DNA of 64,000 nt, from positions 1 to 64,000 of the forward strand of contig WTXG01000129.1 of the NCBI GenBank assembly GCA_022496185.1. Direction: 5' to 3'. A program made the translations under genes and the position numbers. The notes under the pieces are model-generated. The model was not told the DNA's origin. It made no database searches and was given only the letters and a program-made list of their open reading frames with translations. Source of the DNA: Multifurca ochricompacta (lineage: Eukaryota > Basidiomycota > Agaricomycetes > Russulales > Russulaceae). Position 1 is the first letter of the stretch. Every line of letters begins with the position of its first letter. This document shows positions 12,517 through 21,606 of the stretch, piece after piece.

Positions 12517-13666
12517 TCTTGCTGGACGACGCTCTTGAGAAGCTATCAGTTATGCGGGTCTCAAGGGGTTTTAAATTGTGAGCGGTCCCCGGCACACCTA
12601 TGTCTTCGCACAGATCCATAGCTTGGTTAAAAGCATGATATCGGCCAGGGATTCGCTCCTTAGGAGTGGTGCGCATAACGATACGAGGCCTTCCATTCCT
12701 ATAGTGAGTTTTAAAGGAAGGAGGAGAGGGAACGGATGGCACGGTGGTGAATCGAGGAGGGGGGAAGAACGCTTGATTAGCGATGTGTGAGTGCCCCTGT
12801 GCCTTAGATTGCTGATTATCTCGATTCTGCCTTCCGGCACGACGCCCGCGTTGGTACTTGTGATCCGCCTGTTTTTCCGCGTGCTCTGGCTGTTTGCCTC
12901 CAGACTGTTTCTGCTGGCTGAAGCGAGGATCACCTCGCTTCCGCTTGACTGCTGAGAGCTTATTAGCAGAATGGGGGTTTTTACCCCTGGAGCGGTCTTG
13001 CTCCCACTGAGCAAGGATGGCACTGCGGACTACTGGGAGGTTTATGTCAGAATGAGATCTTCCGACAAGGATGGTTGGGATGAGAGCCTCCCATCTAGGA
13101 GGAAGGGTGTGTAAGAGCAGCATTCCCTGCAGCATATCAGGGATGGTAACGCTATTGGACTCAAGCCGCTCAAAAGCGACTTGGAGACGATTGATCTGAG
13201 GGGCAGGGTGCTTTGATGAGTCCAAGCAGAAGTTCAGGGCCTCCTTGAAGTCCCTGAAGATCGCAGATGGTCCCACAGTGCCGTACTTAGCTTTGAGGGC
13301 TACCCATAAAGCGTTAGCGGAGATCGTGGAGCGGTGTTCCTGCTGAATAGAAGCAGATAGGCGCAGGACAATGGTGCCGATGGCTCGATTGTCAGCGCGC
13401 TCCCATTCCTTCTGATCTCTGAGCTCATCTGCAGTGGGATGCTGCTCATCCTTGGCAGTAATTTTAAGATCAGTGCCATTGGTTATTTCCCAGAGTCCAT
13501 TGGCCATGAGGTAGGCCTGCATGATTCCAACCCATTCGTGGTAGTTGGATCCGTCACAGATGGGGACAATGGTAGTGAGTTGAGACGACATTGTTTGGGA
13601 TGTGATAAGGGCTTTGATAAAAGGGTTTGAGTAGTTGATTTCTGTAAAAGAAGTCATGGTCAGCAT
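12517..13666 (-). pseudogene. gag: Copia gag, proximal part of gag-pol
   Basis: On the minus strand the first ATG of the frame is at 13666 (MLTMTSFTEI). The protein has the usual Copia gag start, with CDGSNYHEW and then WERADNRAIGTIVLRLS, LWVALKAKYG and LNRLQVAFERL-like helices, followed by a basic Gln/Arg/Lys-rich tail. It would form the particle coat. The frame is open until gypsy D cuts it at 12511/12517, and the same frame resumes at 5360. No canonical CCHC knuckle is present; a C-x2-C lies just before the protease, beyond the insertion. Confidence 0.9.
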
Positions 13667-13726
13667 TGAATGCGACAACCGGTACTCAAAACACAAAGCA
13701 AAAACCCAGGCTCTTTAGACTCCATT

Positions 13727-13950
13727 GATGCGGCCATAAAGGCGCAAATGGTGAGTTTTTAATAGCCTTATGCAGCCTTAAAGGCGCATTTTGCAGTGCA
13801 GCCATAAAGGCGCATGAACGTTTCGTTCACTGGTAGCATCACTTCTGCAGCCGTATAGGCGCAGGAACTTATTGCAGCCATTGAAGGCGCAGATAATTTT
13901 GTTGCAGCCATTAAAGGCGCAAAGTATGTATTGCAGCCATAGAGGCGCAA
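13727..13950 (-). repeat. Seven-copy short repeat in the Copia untranslated leader
   Basis: Seven imperfect copies of GCAGCCATAAAGGCGCA (plus-strand reading) start near 13729, 13772, 13798, 13846, 13874, 13904 and 13933. The last four are spaced 28-30 bp apart. They fill the space between the primer site and gag of the Copia element. Two overlapping minus-strand frames of about 63 codons cross them, but these look like by-products of the repeat. Confidence 0.85.
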
Positions 13951-13961
13951 GATGCCCACCA

Positions 13962-13973
13962 GGGCCCATAACC
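13962..13973 (-). other. Copia primer binding site for a half-tRNA of initiator tRNA-Met
   Basis: On the minus strand the 12 bases directly after the 5' LTR read GGTTATGGGCCC. This is the complement of GGGCCCATAACC, the anticodon stem-loop of eukaryotic initiator tRNA-Met. Drosophila copia and yeast Ty5 are known to prime from a cleaved initiator tRNA in this way. Pairing beyond the 12 bases does not continue. Confidence 0.75.
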
Positions 13974-14179
13974 TGAAGAATCAGGCATGGCGCAGACTGT
14001 ACTTTAGATGCTACTTTACTACTCTATCTCACCTTGTATGTGTAGAGGCTTAGATGCTTTCAATAATGCGATAGCAACTTAATTCTTGTAGCATATTTAC
14101 ATAGGCTTTTATATACATCTGCATGTACTAATCGGCTATTAATCTAATCGTAAGTACAATGCATTTATAATGTGATTAT
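13974..14179 (-). repeat. Copia 5' LTR, part 1 (rest at 38025-38166)
   Basis: This 206 bp segment ends at the insertion point of gypsy A. The duplicated ATTAT is at 14175-14179 and 38020-38024. The 206 bp plus the 142 bp beyond gypsy A equal the 348 bp of the intact LTR. Confidence 0.96.
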
Positions 14180-14761
14180 TGTTACGACCCCTGCCGAGCA
14201 ACCCCATTTTCTTCACCCTCCCCAACACCGACCCCACTTTGCCACCTACATTACATTTCTTGATCACATCCCCGTCCTGGGATCCGTCACGTGCCCTACT
14301 CCCATCCCCGTGACTCAGTTTGTATCTGTTGATGTGCTGTTTGCTTATGATTGCTTTCTTATCTCTTTATCTCCTTATCTTAAGATCGGACACTTACTTA
14401 GTACCCTATCAGAAGCTAGGCTTTACGCCGTCCGCTTTCGTATATTCGGGCCCACCTGACTCAGTTATCTTATCTATAGACGCCTGTTCGATTACGTATA
14501 TAAGTCCGCTGTAACTACATTGTAGACTTCAGACTCGACTTATTGAATACATTGGTGCTTGTCTTCTGGACACCCCTTTGAACGCTTAACTCAGTTGTCT
14601 CAGTACTTCTGGTACTTTCCGCTTAACATTGTCTTCAAGTACAGCCTTGTCGACTTTGACTCTTCCCATCTAAACTCCAAGGGATCTCATTGGTCCCTTA
14701 TCTGATCACGAACGAACGCTGTCACACAAGTCATGTGGAACGTCCCGCACCGGACGTAACA
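14180..14761 (+). repeat. Gypsy A 5' LTR
   Basis: The 582 bp LTR differs from its partner at 37438-38019 by about ten substitutions and no indels by my count. Every difference is CG versus TG or CA. Confidence 0.95.
14497..14541 (+). promoter_or_regulatory. Gypsy A TATA box and predicted transcript start
   Basis: TATATAAG is at 14497-14504 and AGACTCGACTT at 14531-14541, 34 bp apart from first base to first base. The second motif is complementary to the primer site at 14764-14774, so A14531 is the predicted RNA 5' end. Confidence 0.75.
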
Positions 14762-14763
14762 TC

Positions 14764-14774
14764 AAGTCGAGTCT
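14764..14774 (+). other. Gypsy A self-primer binding site
   Basis: AAGTCGAGTCT follows the LTR after two bases and complements the predicted 5' end of the transcript over 11 nt. Confidence 0.8.
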
Positions 14775-14780
14775 CTCATT

Positions 14781-16280
14781 GTGGCTTCCAGCCGCAGTCA
14801 GACCCTGTTTAAAGAAGAACTCATCGAACGCAGAGATGAGAATAATCTTTCACAACAAGTACTTGGCTCTGCCGCCTGGAAAGATTTTGAATCCGAGTTT
14901 GGATACTACGTCTATCACGACGGAAGATACCAACCGGTAGAATACGACGACGAGAAGAGAGTCTGGTATCGTATCCGATACTCGGATAGCCGACACTCTT
15001 GGGTCACTACAGGACCTGCACCACCAGAATTTGGACTAGGACCGTGGAGAGAAAATCCCCCGGCTATCGTTACAGACTCTGAACCAGAAGAGTACGTAGA
15101 AGAAAACAGTGAAGAAGCACTGGTATTAGCATCGACTACCGCCCCAGTTGCACCCGCAGTTGTCACGATCAGAGCCCCTGCTTTGACAACTCCCCAGATA
15201 TCCATACAGTCTACCGACACAGTCACCCCGTTTTACCAAAATATGTCCACCATCGCCGCTCAACTCCCTGACCCAGCTCCCCCACCACCAGTCATGGTGC
15301 CACCAAACATTCCGCCACCTTCGGGACGACTGTCAGGCGTACTACCCCAGACATTCACGGGGGATCGCTCACAAAGCAAGAAGTTTATGTTGGAGTTCAC
15401 CACCTTCAAAAACTTCAACCACGACGTCGCCCAGATCATTAACCCGTTCCAGCGGGCTAACCTCTTTCTCTCTCTCATCCGAGGAGAGGCCATAGATGAC
15501 TGGATGATGGAGCAGCTGGAGTGGCTGAATGAACAGATAGAGAGTGGACGACGAACCACGAGTGAAGGCCTTTGGGAAACAATTGCCCAGAGGTTTAAAG
15601 ATGTGTTTACCAATGGGCAGGCCAAACAGAAGGCGGCCCGAGAACTAAAGTCTCTAAAGATGGACAAAGGAGACCTTGATGGCTACGTCGCCAAATTCAG
15701 AAGCCTGGCCAATAGAGCTGGGTATGACACCGATGAAGAGGCCACGCTGGACCTCTTCTCTCAAGGTTACCGAACCTTTAGTAAAGAACATCATACAGTT
15801 TCACCACCCCAACGACTGGGATTCCTGGGTTGATGCTGCCCGACGACAGCAGCAAGACTACCTTGACTTCCAAACACGTTTTGGGGTTGATACCAAAAAG
15901 GGGAAGACCCGAGACCAGTGGAAAGCAGCCTTTGGCATCAAACCTGTACAACACCAGAGAGATCCAAATGCCATGGATACCTGGCAGACAGGACTCAAGC
16001 AAGGGCAACGCTTACAGAGGATGAGCATCAGATGCTAATGAAGGAAGGCCGGTGTTTCTGCTGCAAAGCACAAGGACACATGTCTCGAGATTGTCCAAAG
16101 AAGGGAGCACGCGTTGCTGAAGCCACAACCACTCCAATTCACCCCATCAGCAACCCACCTACGACGGACAAACGGACCAAAGAGGAAAAGGCCCAGGACA
16201 TATGGGCAAATATGATGAAAGAGAGTGAGGAAGTGCGCGCCATCTTAGTCGAGAAGGCGTTTGCAAAAAAGGATTTTTAA
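14781..16280 (+). pseudogene. gag: Gypsy A gag, frameshifted
   Basis: The open frame starts at GTG 14781, and the in-frame ATG equivalent to the E gag start is at 15243 (MSTIAAQ). The capsid-like region is open to about 15765. Two one-base deletions within a dozen bases (a missing G and a missing C in short runs, about 15766-15776) then break the frame. The end, in another frame, has a CCHC knuckle (CFCCKAQGHMSRDC) and finishes in AAA AAG GAT TTT TAA, with the GGATTTT slip site at 16271-16277. An extra ATG in the 5' part (GAGATGAG) looks like a CpG transition of GACGAG. Confidence 0.88.
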
Positions 16281-19200
16281 TTGGCTCTACCCCATCGGCC
16301 TGGGCGCGAGCACTCCATGTAACCTCTGTGTATACTAGTCGCTTCAAATCTCTGAAAATACCAGTACATTTTGAAACTACACAGAGGACAGCCGATCGAG
16401 ATATCCTGGTTGATTCAGGAGCTACCGATAATTTTATCAGCCCACGATTAGCAAGGACTATGGGGCTAGGGATGCTGGCACTCCCCCAAGAGAAGAACAT
16501 CTGGAACATTGATGGGACAGCCAACCGAGCAGGAAAGATTATGCACTACACTGATCTTAACGTCCAAGTGGGAGAGAGAACGAAGATTATTTGTTTCCTA
16601 GTCACCAACCTAGGGGACGAAGATCTCATTTTGGGATATCCCTGGCTAGCGGCATTCGAACCAAAGATTAATTGGACGGATGCCACTATGGATAAAGATT
16701 CTTACCCAGTGTTAATCACATCTCTGGGGTACGATTATCTAGCCCGGCATGCAGTGATCAATGGCACTACTGAGATGGAAAAAGAGGATCCCGGACGTTG
16801 CTACATCACGAAAGCATCAGAACTGGCCCAGAAAGCGGTACAAGGGCAAACCGAGAAAACCTTTGAAGAAGTAGTACCTGTCACTTACCACTGACATTGG
16901 AAGGTGTTCTCGGAAGAGGAGTCGCAGCACTTCCCACCAGCGCACCCCTGGGACCACGCGATTGATTTTGTGCCGGAGACACCGCAAGCAATAGATTGTA
17001 AAATCTACCCCTTGTCCCAACAAGAACAGGAAGCGTTGACATTGTTCCTCAAAGAGCAATTGGCAAAAGGATACATCCGTCCATCCAAGTCGCAGTACGC
17101 CTCGCCCTTCTTCTTCATCAAGAAGAAGGATGGCAACTCCGACCCGTACAAGACTACCGACGCATAAACGCCTACACAGTAAAGAATGCCTATCCGCTGC
17201 CTCTTATTTCGGAACTCATTGACACCATGAGGGACAAGTCACTCTTCTCAAAGATGGATGTCCGATGGGGATATAACAACGTCCGAATCAGAGAGGGAGA
17301 TCAATGCAAGGCAGCCTTTAAGACGAATCAAGGCCTGTTCAAGCCGAATGTCATGTTCTTCGGTCTCACTAACTCGCCAGCCACCTTCCAGTCAATGATG
17401 AATCACATTTTCTGCGACCTTATTCTCACTGGCGAGGTAGTGGTGTACATGGATGACATATTAGTAGCGACTACCGACGATCTCCCACATCATCAGGAGC
17501 GAGTCCACCAAGTGCTGGATATCCTACGAGAGCATGACTTATATCTCAAACCGTCAAAATGCTCATTTGAACAACGAAGTGTCGAGTACCTGGGGGTCAT
17601 ATTGGAAGGAGGACGCGTATGAATGGATCCGGTAAAAGTGCAGGGGATCCGGGAATGGCCCGCGCCACATGTGTCAAAGAAGTAGATCCTTTATAGGATT
17701 CTGCAACTTCTATCGGCGTTTTGTACGAGGATTCTCTGGAATGCGCAACCACTTAACGGGCTGTTGAAGAAGGACGTACCCTGGCACTGGGGAAAAGAGC
17801 AACAACAAGCATTCGAGCAAATCCGAGACATTGTTGGCTCAGAACCAGTCCTCCTACAACCAGATCTAGCAAAGCCGTTTGAACTTGAGGTTGAGCCTCC
17901 CGCTTTGCCACCAGGGCAGTATTGAATCAGAGGGACACCGCAGGGATGCTCCACCCAGTGGCCTTTTTCTCTGAGACGTTCTCATCGGCTGAACGAAATT
18001 ATGACATTTGGGATCGCGAGCTCCTCGCCATTGTCAAAGCCCTACGACATTGGAGACCATACCTGCCGGGACCCCTCACAAACCATCATTCACACCGACC
18101 ATTCCAATCTGTTATATTGGAAGAACCCATAAGATTAGTCGACGAGTCACCCGCGAAGTCTGGAACTTGAGGAGTACAACTTCACGCTGAAGCATATTGC
18201 GGAAGTCGTAACGCCTGGGCAGATGCTCTATCACGAGGGCAGATAAGCAGGAGGCGAAGAAGACAATGAAATATCACTGTACTCCTGAAGAGGTCTTCAT
18301 GCGTACAGCAGTCATCAGTCTCCATGATATGGATCTATGGGCACAAGTATCACAGAATATGAACCGACAACTCTGCCAGTCTTGGGCAGAGGCACATAAT
18401 CTGAAAGAGATCGATGGCCTTTGGTGGAAAGACGGGGATCGACTCGTTGTCACCGGTGGCGACAACATTAAGAGGGGGGTGATCCATTTTCACCACGATC
18501 TCCCCTCTGCTGGGCACCCTGGCATTGCTAACACATACGCCCTGGCCAAACGAGACTACTGGTGGCCAAATATGAAAAGGGATGTAGAGGACTATGTCAA
18601 AGGTTGTGCAGAATGCCAAGCCAATAAAGTGAACACGCACCCGCATCCACCAGCACTATTCCCGATCACACCAACGACCTCACTACCATTCCAGACCATT
18701 GCAATGGATTTTATCGTCAAGCTCCCCGTCTCTAGAGGTTTTGACTCTATCTTGACTATCACCGACCACGACTGCTCCAAAGCGGCACTGTTCATACCAT
18801 GCAACGAGTCCATCACAGCAGAGGGAGTAGCCAAACTTTACCTGGACCATGTCTACAGACACTACGGCCTCCCAGAAAAGATCATTTCCGACCGCGACCC
18901 ACATTTCACCTCTGCATTTGCCAAGGCACTCTGTAAGGTCTTGGACATCACCCAAAACATTTCAACCACCTACCATCCACAGACCGACGGACAGTCAGAA
19001 AGGACGAACCAATGGCTAGAACAGTACCTTCGATTCTGGTGCAACGGACGACAGGATGATTGGGCTGATTGGCTGGCCATGGCTGAATTTGCGCACAACT
19101 CATGGCCCAACGGAACCACCAAGACCCCTCCATTCTCACTTATCATGGGATGGACGCCGCAAACGACCTGGACCAATAAACCAACAAATGTTCCATCGGC

Positions 19201-19407
19201 TAAGCAGCGTATCGACCAATGGAATGAGGTCAGGAAATTGGCCAATGAGAATCTGCTCAAGGCGCAAAAGACTCTATTAGACAGACCTTCGAAGTTCACA
19301 CCTTATCGGACCAATGACCTCATTTGGCTGGAAGGGAAGAACATCCACACGTCACATCCGACGGCCAAGTTAGCGCCCCGACGTCATGGACCATTCAAGA
19401 TAACAAG
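16271..19407 (+). pseudogene. pol: Gypsy A pol, first part (protease to integrase)
   Basis: Protease ILVDSGATDNFIS lies near 16410. RT (YMDDILV near 17450), RNase H (DRELLAIVKALRHW) and integrase (HHCC from about 18490, ISDRDPHFTS, HPQTDGQSERTN, PRRHGPFKIT) follow. Two stops are CGA to TGA changes against relatives, at 16892-16894 (before [11 protein letters not shown]) and 17620-17622 (before MDPVKVQG). The stretch 17100-18260 also has many one-base deletions, several in short homopolymers. Gypsy B interrupts the frame after ...KITR, leaving the chromodomain at 26701-27040. Confidence 0.92.
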
Positions 19408-19985
19408 TGTGACGTTTATCGTGATTCCGCGTTTTGACTTACTTCGCGTTTCGGGTTTTGCAAGGGTTTCATTACCTACACTTGATAACTAAGTACTTTA
19501 CTATCTGTGTCTAGGTCTGTACGAATATCGGGGACGCAGCCCCTTCCTATCCACATCCATGTCCCTCTCCGTGCCATCTAGACTACCTCCCTATGATGTA
19601 GCTATGACATGACCATGACGACGTCCCAGTGATGTTGCTCTTAGGTCTAGATAGTTGTATTAGCTCACTGTATGTCTGCTGTGTACTTAAAAGGACCTAC
19701 TAGAATCTGGAGACAGACCCTAAGTCTGTTCTCCTGTGCCAATACAGGTGTTCCATATCAGACAGAAACCCGGATTCCACTTGAGCCCCTAAGCCGCGCC
19801 TTAGGAGTCTTCGTCCCCAGTATCTAGTGACAGGACTGCGCGTCTCTGTCCAATTTCGACTCGCGCGCGCGTCCGCTGCGACCTACAGAGCCTGAACGAT
19901 TTGGTGATCGCCTTGAAACATTGACACTTGAATTAACCTCCTTGACGCGAATTGACTTGCACACAGCTAGCACCTGGCTGTGACA
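19408..19985 (+). repeat. Gypsy B 5' LTR
   Basis: The 578 bp LTR differs from the 3' copy (26116-26695) by two one-base indels in T runs and one CG/TG substitution that I can see. Confidence 0.95.
19688..19732 (+). promoter_or_regulatory. Gypsy B TATA-like box and predicted transcript start
   Basis: TAAAAG begins at 19688 inside ACTTAAAAGG. AAGTCTGTTCT at 19722-19732 is the complement of the primer site, giving a predicted start at A19722, 34 bp after the box. Confidence 0.7.
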
Positions 19986-19987
19986 TT

Positions 19988-19998
19988 AGAACAGACTT
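19988..19998 (+). other. Gypsy B self-primer binding site
   Basis: AGAACAGACTT follows the LTR end after two bases and complements 19722-19732. One further base pair (T19721 with A19999) would extend it to 12 bp. Confidence 0.8.
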
Positions 19999-20334
19999 AC
20001 AGACTTCACAGAAAACAGAACCACTCACCCGAAACCGCAAGGCGACCGACGACGCGTCCCCTTGCACGAACCCGGAACAATCACGTCGTATTCGGCACGC
20101 GAACCCCAGACCCCTTCGACCTCCTCGGCCTCCTCGACAGACGACGAATCCCTCGACTACCAGTCACCAGAACGAAACCTACCAGAACAGTCAGCCAGAC
20201 AAAGATTTGGAGACGTACCATTCGAAAACCGAAATCGCTTTGCATTACTCGCAAGCGATTCCCCTGCTGAAAGCCCCCAAACCGAAACCCCCACAGCACC
20301 TCTCCCATCCAGACTTCCACCCCTTCTTGAAGAA

Positions 20335-21606
20335 ATGGCCACCATTACACTCACCGAACCAGGACGAACACATACCCAACTCAGTCATACCACGAGACAA
20401 CCAAAGAACGACCCTCCTAATTTAGGAGGCCCACCAGGAGGAAACCCAGGTGGACACCCTGGAGGAGATCCAAACGGGCACCCAGGAGGAAACATAGGCG
20501 GAAATCCAGGAGGAAACCCTGGAGGGAATCCAGGAGGGAACCCTGGAGGAAATCCAGGAGGAAACCCTGGAGGGAATCCAGGGGGAAACCCCCAGGGAGC
20601 TCCCGTCCCAATGCCACAGGGAGGACGTATGGAAGGAGCCCCTCCCTCTTATTTTGACGGCGACAGGGCCCACGCGAAACGATGGTTCGCCTTGCTCGAA
20701 CTCCACTTCGCCCTTAATGCGTTCGTGCCCCTGGTCCAGAACGAGCGATCCAAGGTGGCCTACGCGTTAGGAATAATCCGAGGTCCAAAAGTAGATCGAT
20801 GGGTGGAGGAACAAGTATACTGGCTGGCCGACATTAACGCAGGACGAATCGGAGTTGTAAATGTGTGGGAAACATTCCGGCAGACATTCCTTGCCGCATG
20901 GACAGACGTCGCGGCGGGACAAAAAGCGTTACAAGCGCTTGAAAAATTACAAATGAAGGAGGGAAATATTGATGACTATATTGCCGAATTCCGCGACTTA
21001 GCAATTCGGGCCGGACTACACATTGACGACACAGCCGCACGACAATACTTCTATCGCGGCTTACCAACTCAATTGGTTGCGACAATGCTGACGCAAGATC
21101 AGCCGGAAAATTTCGAAGAAGCATCAGCATCCGCCCGACGTCACCACGCAAATTGGGTTTTTATGAAAAGCCTGACTAGGAATAAAACAGTCACTACCCC
21201 GTCACCTCGGGGAAATAAGTTCACGTTCTATCGCAAGAAGGACCCAAATGCGATGGATGTGGATGTTATCAGGAAAGCAACTACCACGGAAGAAAAAGAA
21301 CAATACAGAAAGGAGGGACGGTGCTTTGAGTGTGGGCGACGAGGACACTTGGTCCGAGATTGCCCCAATAGAAAATCCCGATCGAGTCCAAGCAACTCGG
21401 CCCGGACCGCCACCATCTCGGAAGCACCACCAACGACTGCGGCGGTACCCAGCGGATCTAATGGGACGTCCGCAACTTCCCCAGTATCGGCCACTCCTAC
21501 CATCAGCATGTCAACACTTGCAACGGTTTTAAAGACAATGACAGATGAGCAACGTCTCGAGCTACAAGATCAATTCAAAGGAAATGAGGATTTTTATATC
21601 GCCTGA
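20335..21606 (+). CDS. gag: Gypsy B gag with glycine-rich N-terminal repeat
   Basis: The first ATG of the predicted transcript is at 20335. The frame is open upstream without any ATG back to the primer site (stop at 19987-19989), so a longer form from a non-AUG start is possible. From ATG 20335 the protein is about 423 residues. A Gly-Gly-Asn-Pro repeat occupies roughly residues 31-90, the capsid-like domain contains ANVWETFRQTFLAAW-type helices, and a CCHC knuckle, CFECGRRGHLVRDC, lies near 21330. The frame is intact, unlike the pol that follows. It would form the particle and bind RNA. The slip site GGATTTT (21588-21594) lies in the correct phase just before the stop. Confidence 0.88.
   Translation: MATITLTEPGRTHTQLSHTTRQPKNDPPNLGGPPGGNPGGHPGGDPNGHPGGNIGGNPGGNPGGNPGGNPGGNPGGNPGGNPGGNPQGAPVPMPQGGRMEGAPPSYFDGDRAHAKRWFALLELHFALNAFVPLVQNERSKVAYALGIIRGPKVDRWVEEQVYWLADINAGRIGVVNVWETFRQTFLAAWTDVAAGQKALQALEKLQMKEGNIDDYIAEFRDLAIRAGLHIDDTAARQYFYRGLPTQLVATMLTQDQPENFEEASASARRHHANWVFMKSLTRNKTVTTPSPRGNKFTFYRKKDPNAMDVDVIRKATTTEEKEQYRKEGRCFECGRRGHLVRDCPNRKSRSSPSNSARTATISEAPPTTAAVPSGSNGTSATSPVSATPTISMSTLATVLKTMTDEQRLELQDQFKGNEDFYIA
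20427..20600 (+). repeat. 12-bp tandem repeat encoding Gly-Gly-Asn-Pro in gypsy B gag
   Basis: About fourteen 12-bp units encode GGNP and variants (GGHP, GGDP, GGNI), with eight consecutive GGNP units. Units differ at third positions. The stretch is low complexity and probably disordered. Confidence 0.9.
21588..21594 (+). promoter_or_regulatory. Predicted -1 frameshift site at the gypsy B gag-pol junction
   Basis: G GAT TTT sits in the gag frame. Slipping back one base gives GGA TTT TTA and continues into pol (FLYRLNDAAF...). The same heptamer occurs at the junction in A, C, D and E. Confidence 0.65.

Noticed and set aside
13768..13969. Two overlapping minus-strand frames of about 63 codons across the leader repeats, as possible small proteins or a CRISPR-like array
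   Set aside because: Both frames are open because of the repeat itself and have no domain. The repeat units are imperfect, short and in a retrotransposon leader of a eukaryote, so a CRISPR array is excluded.
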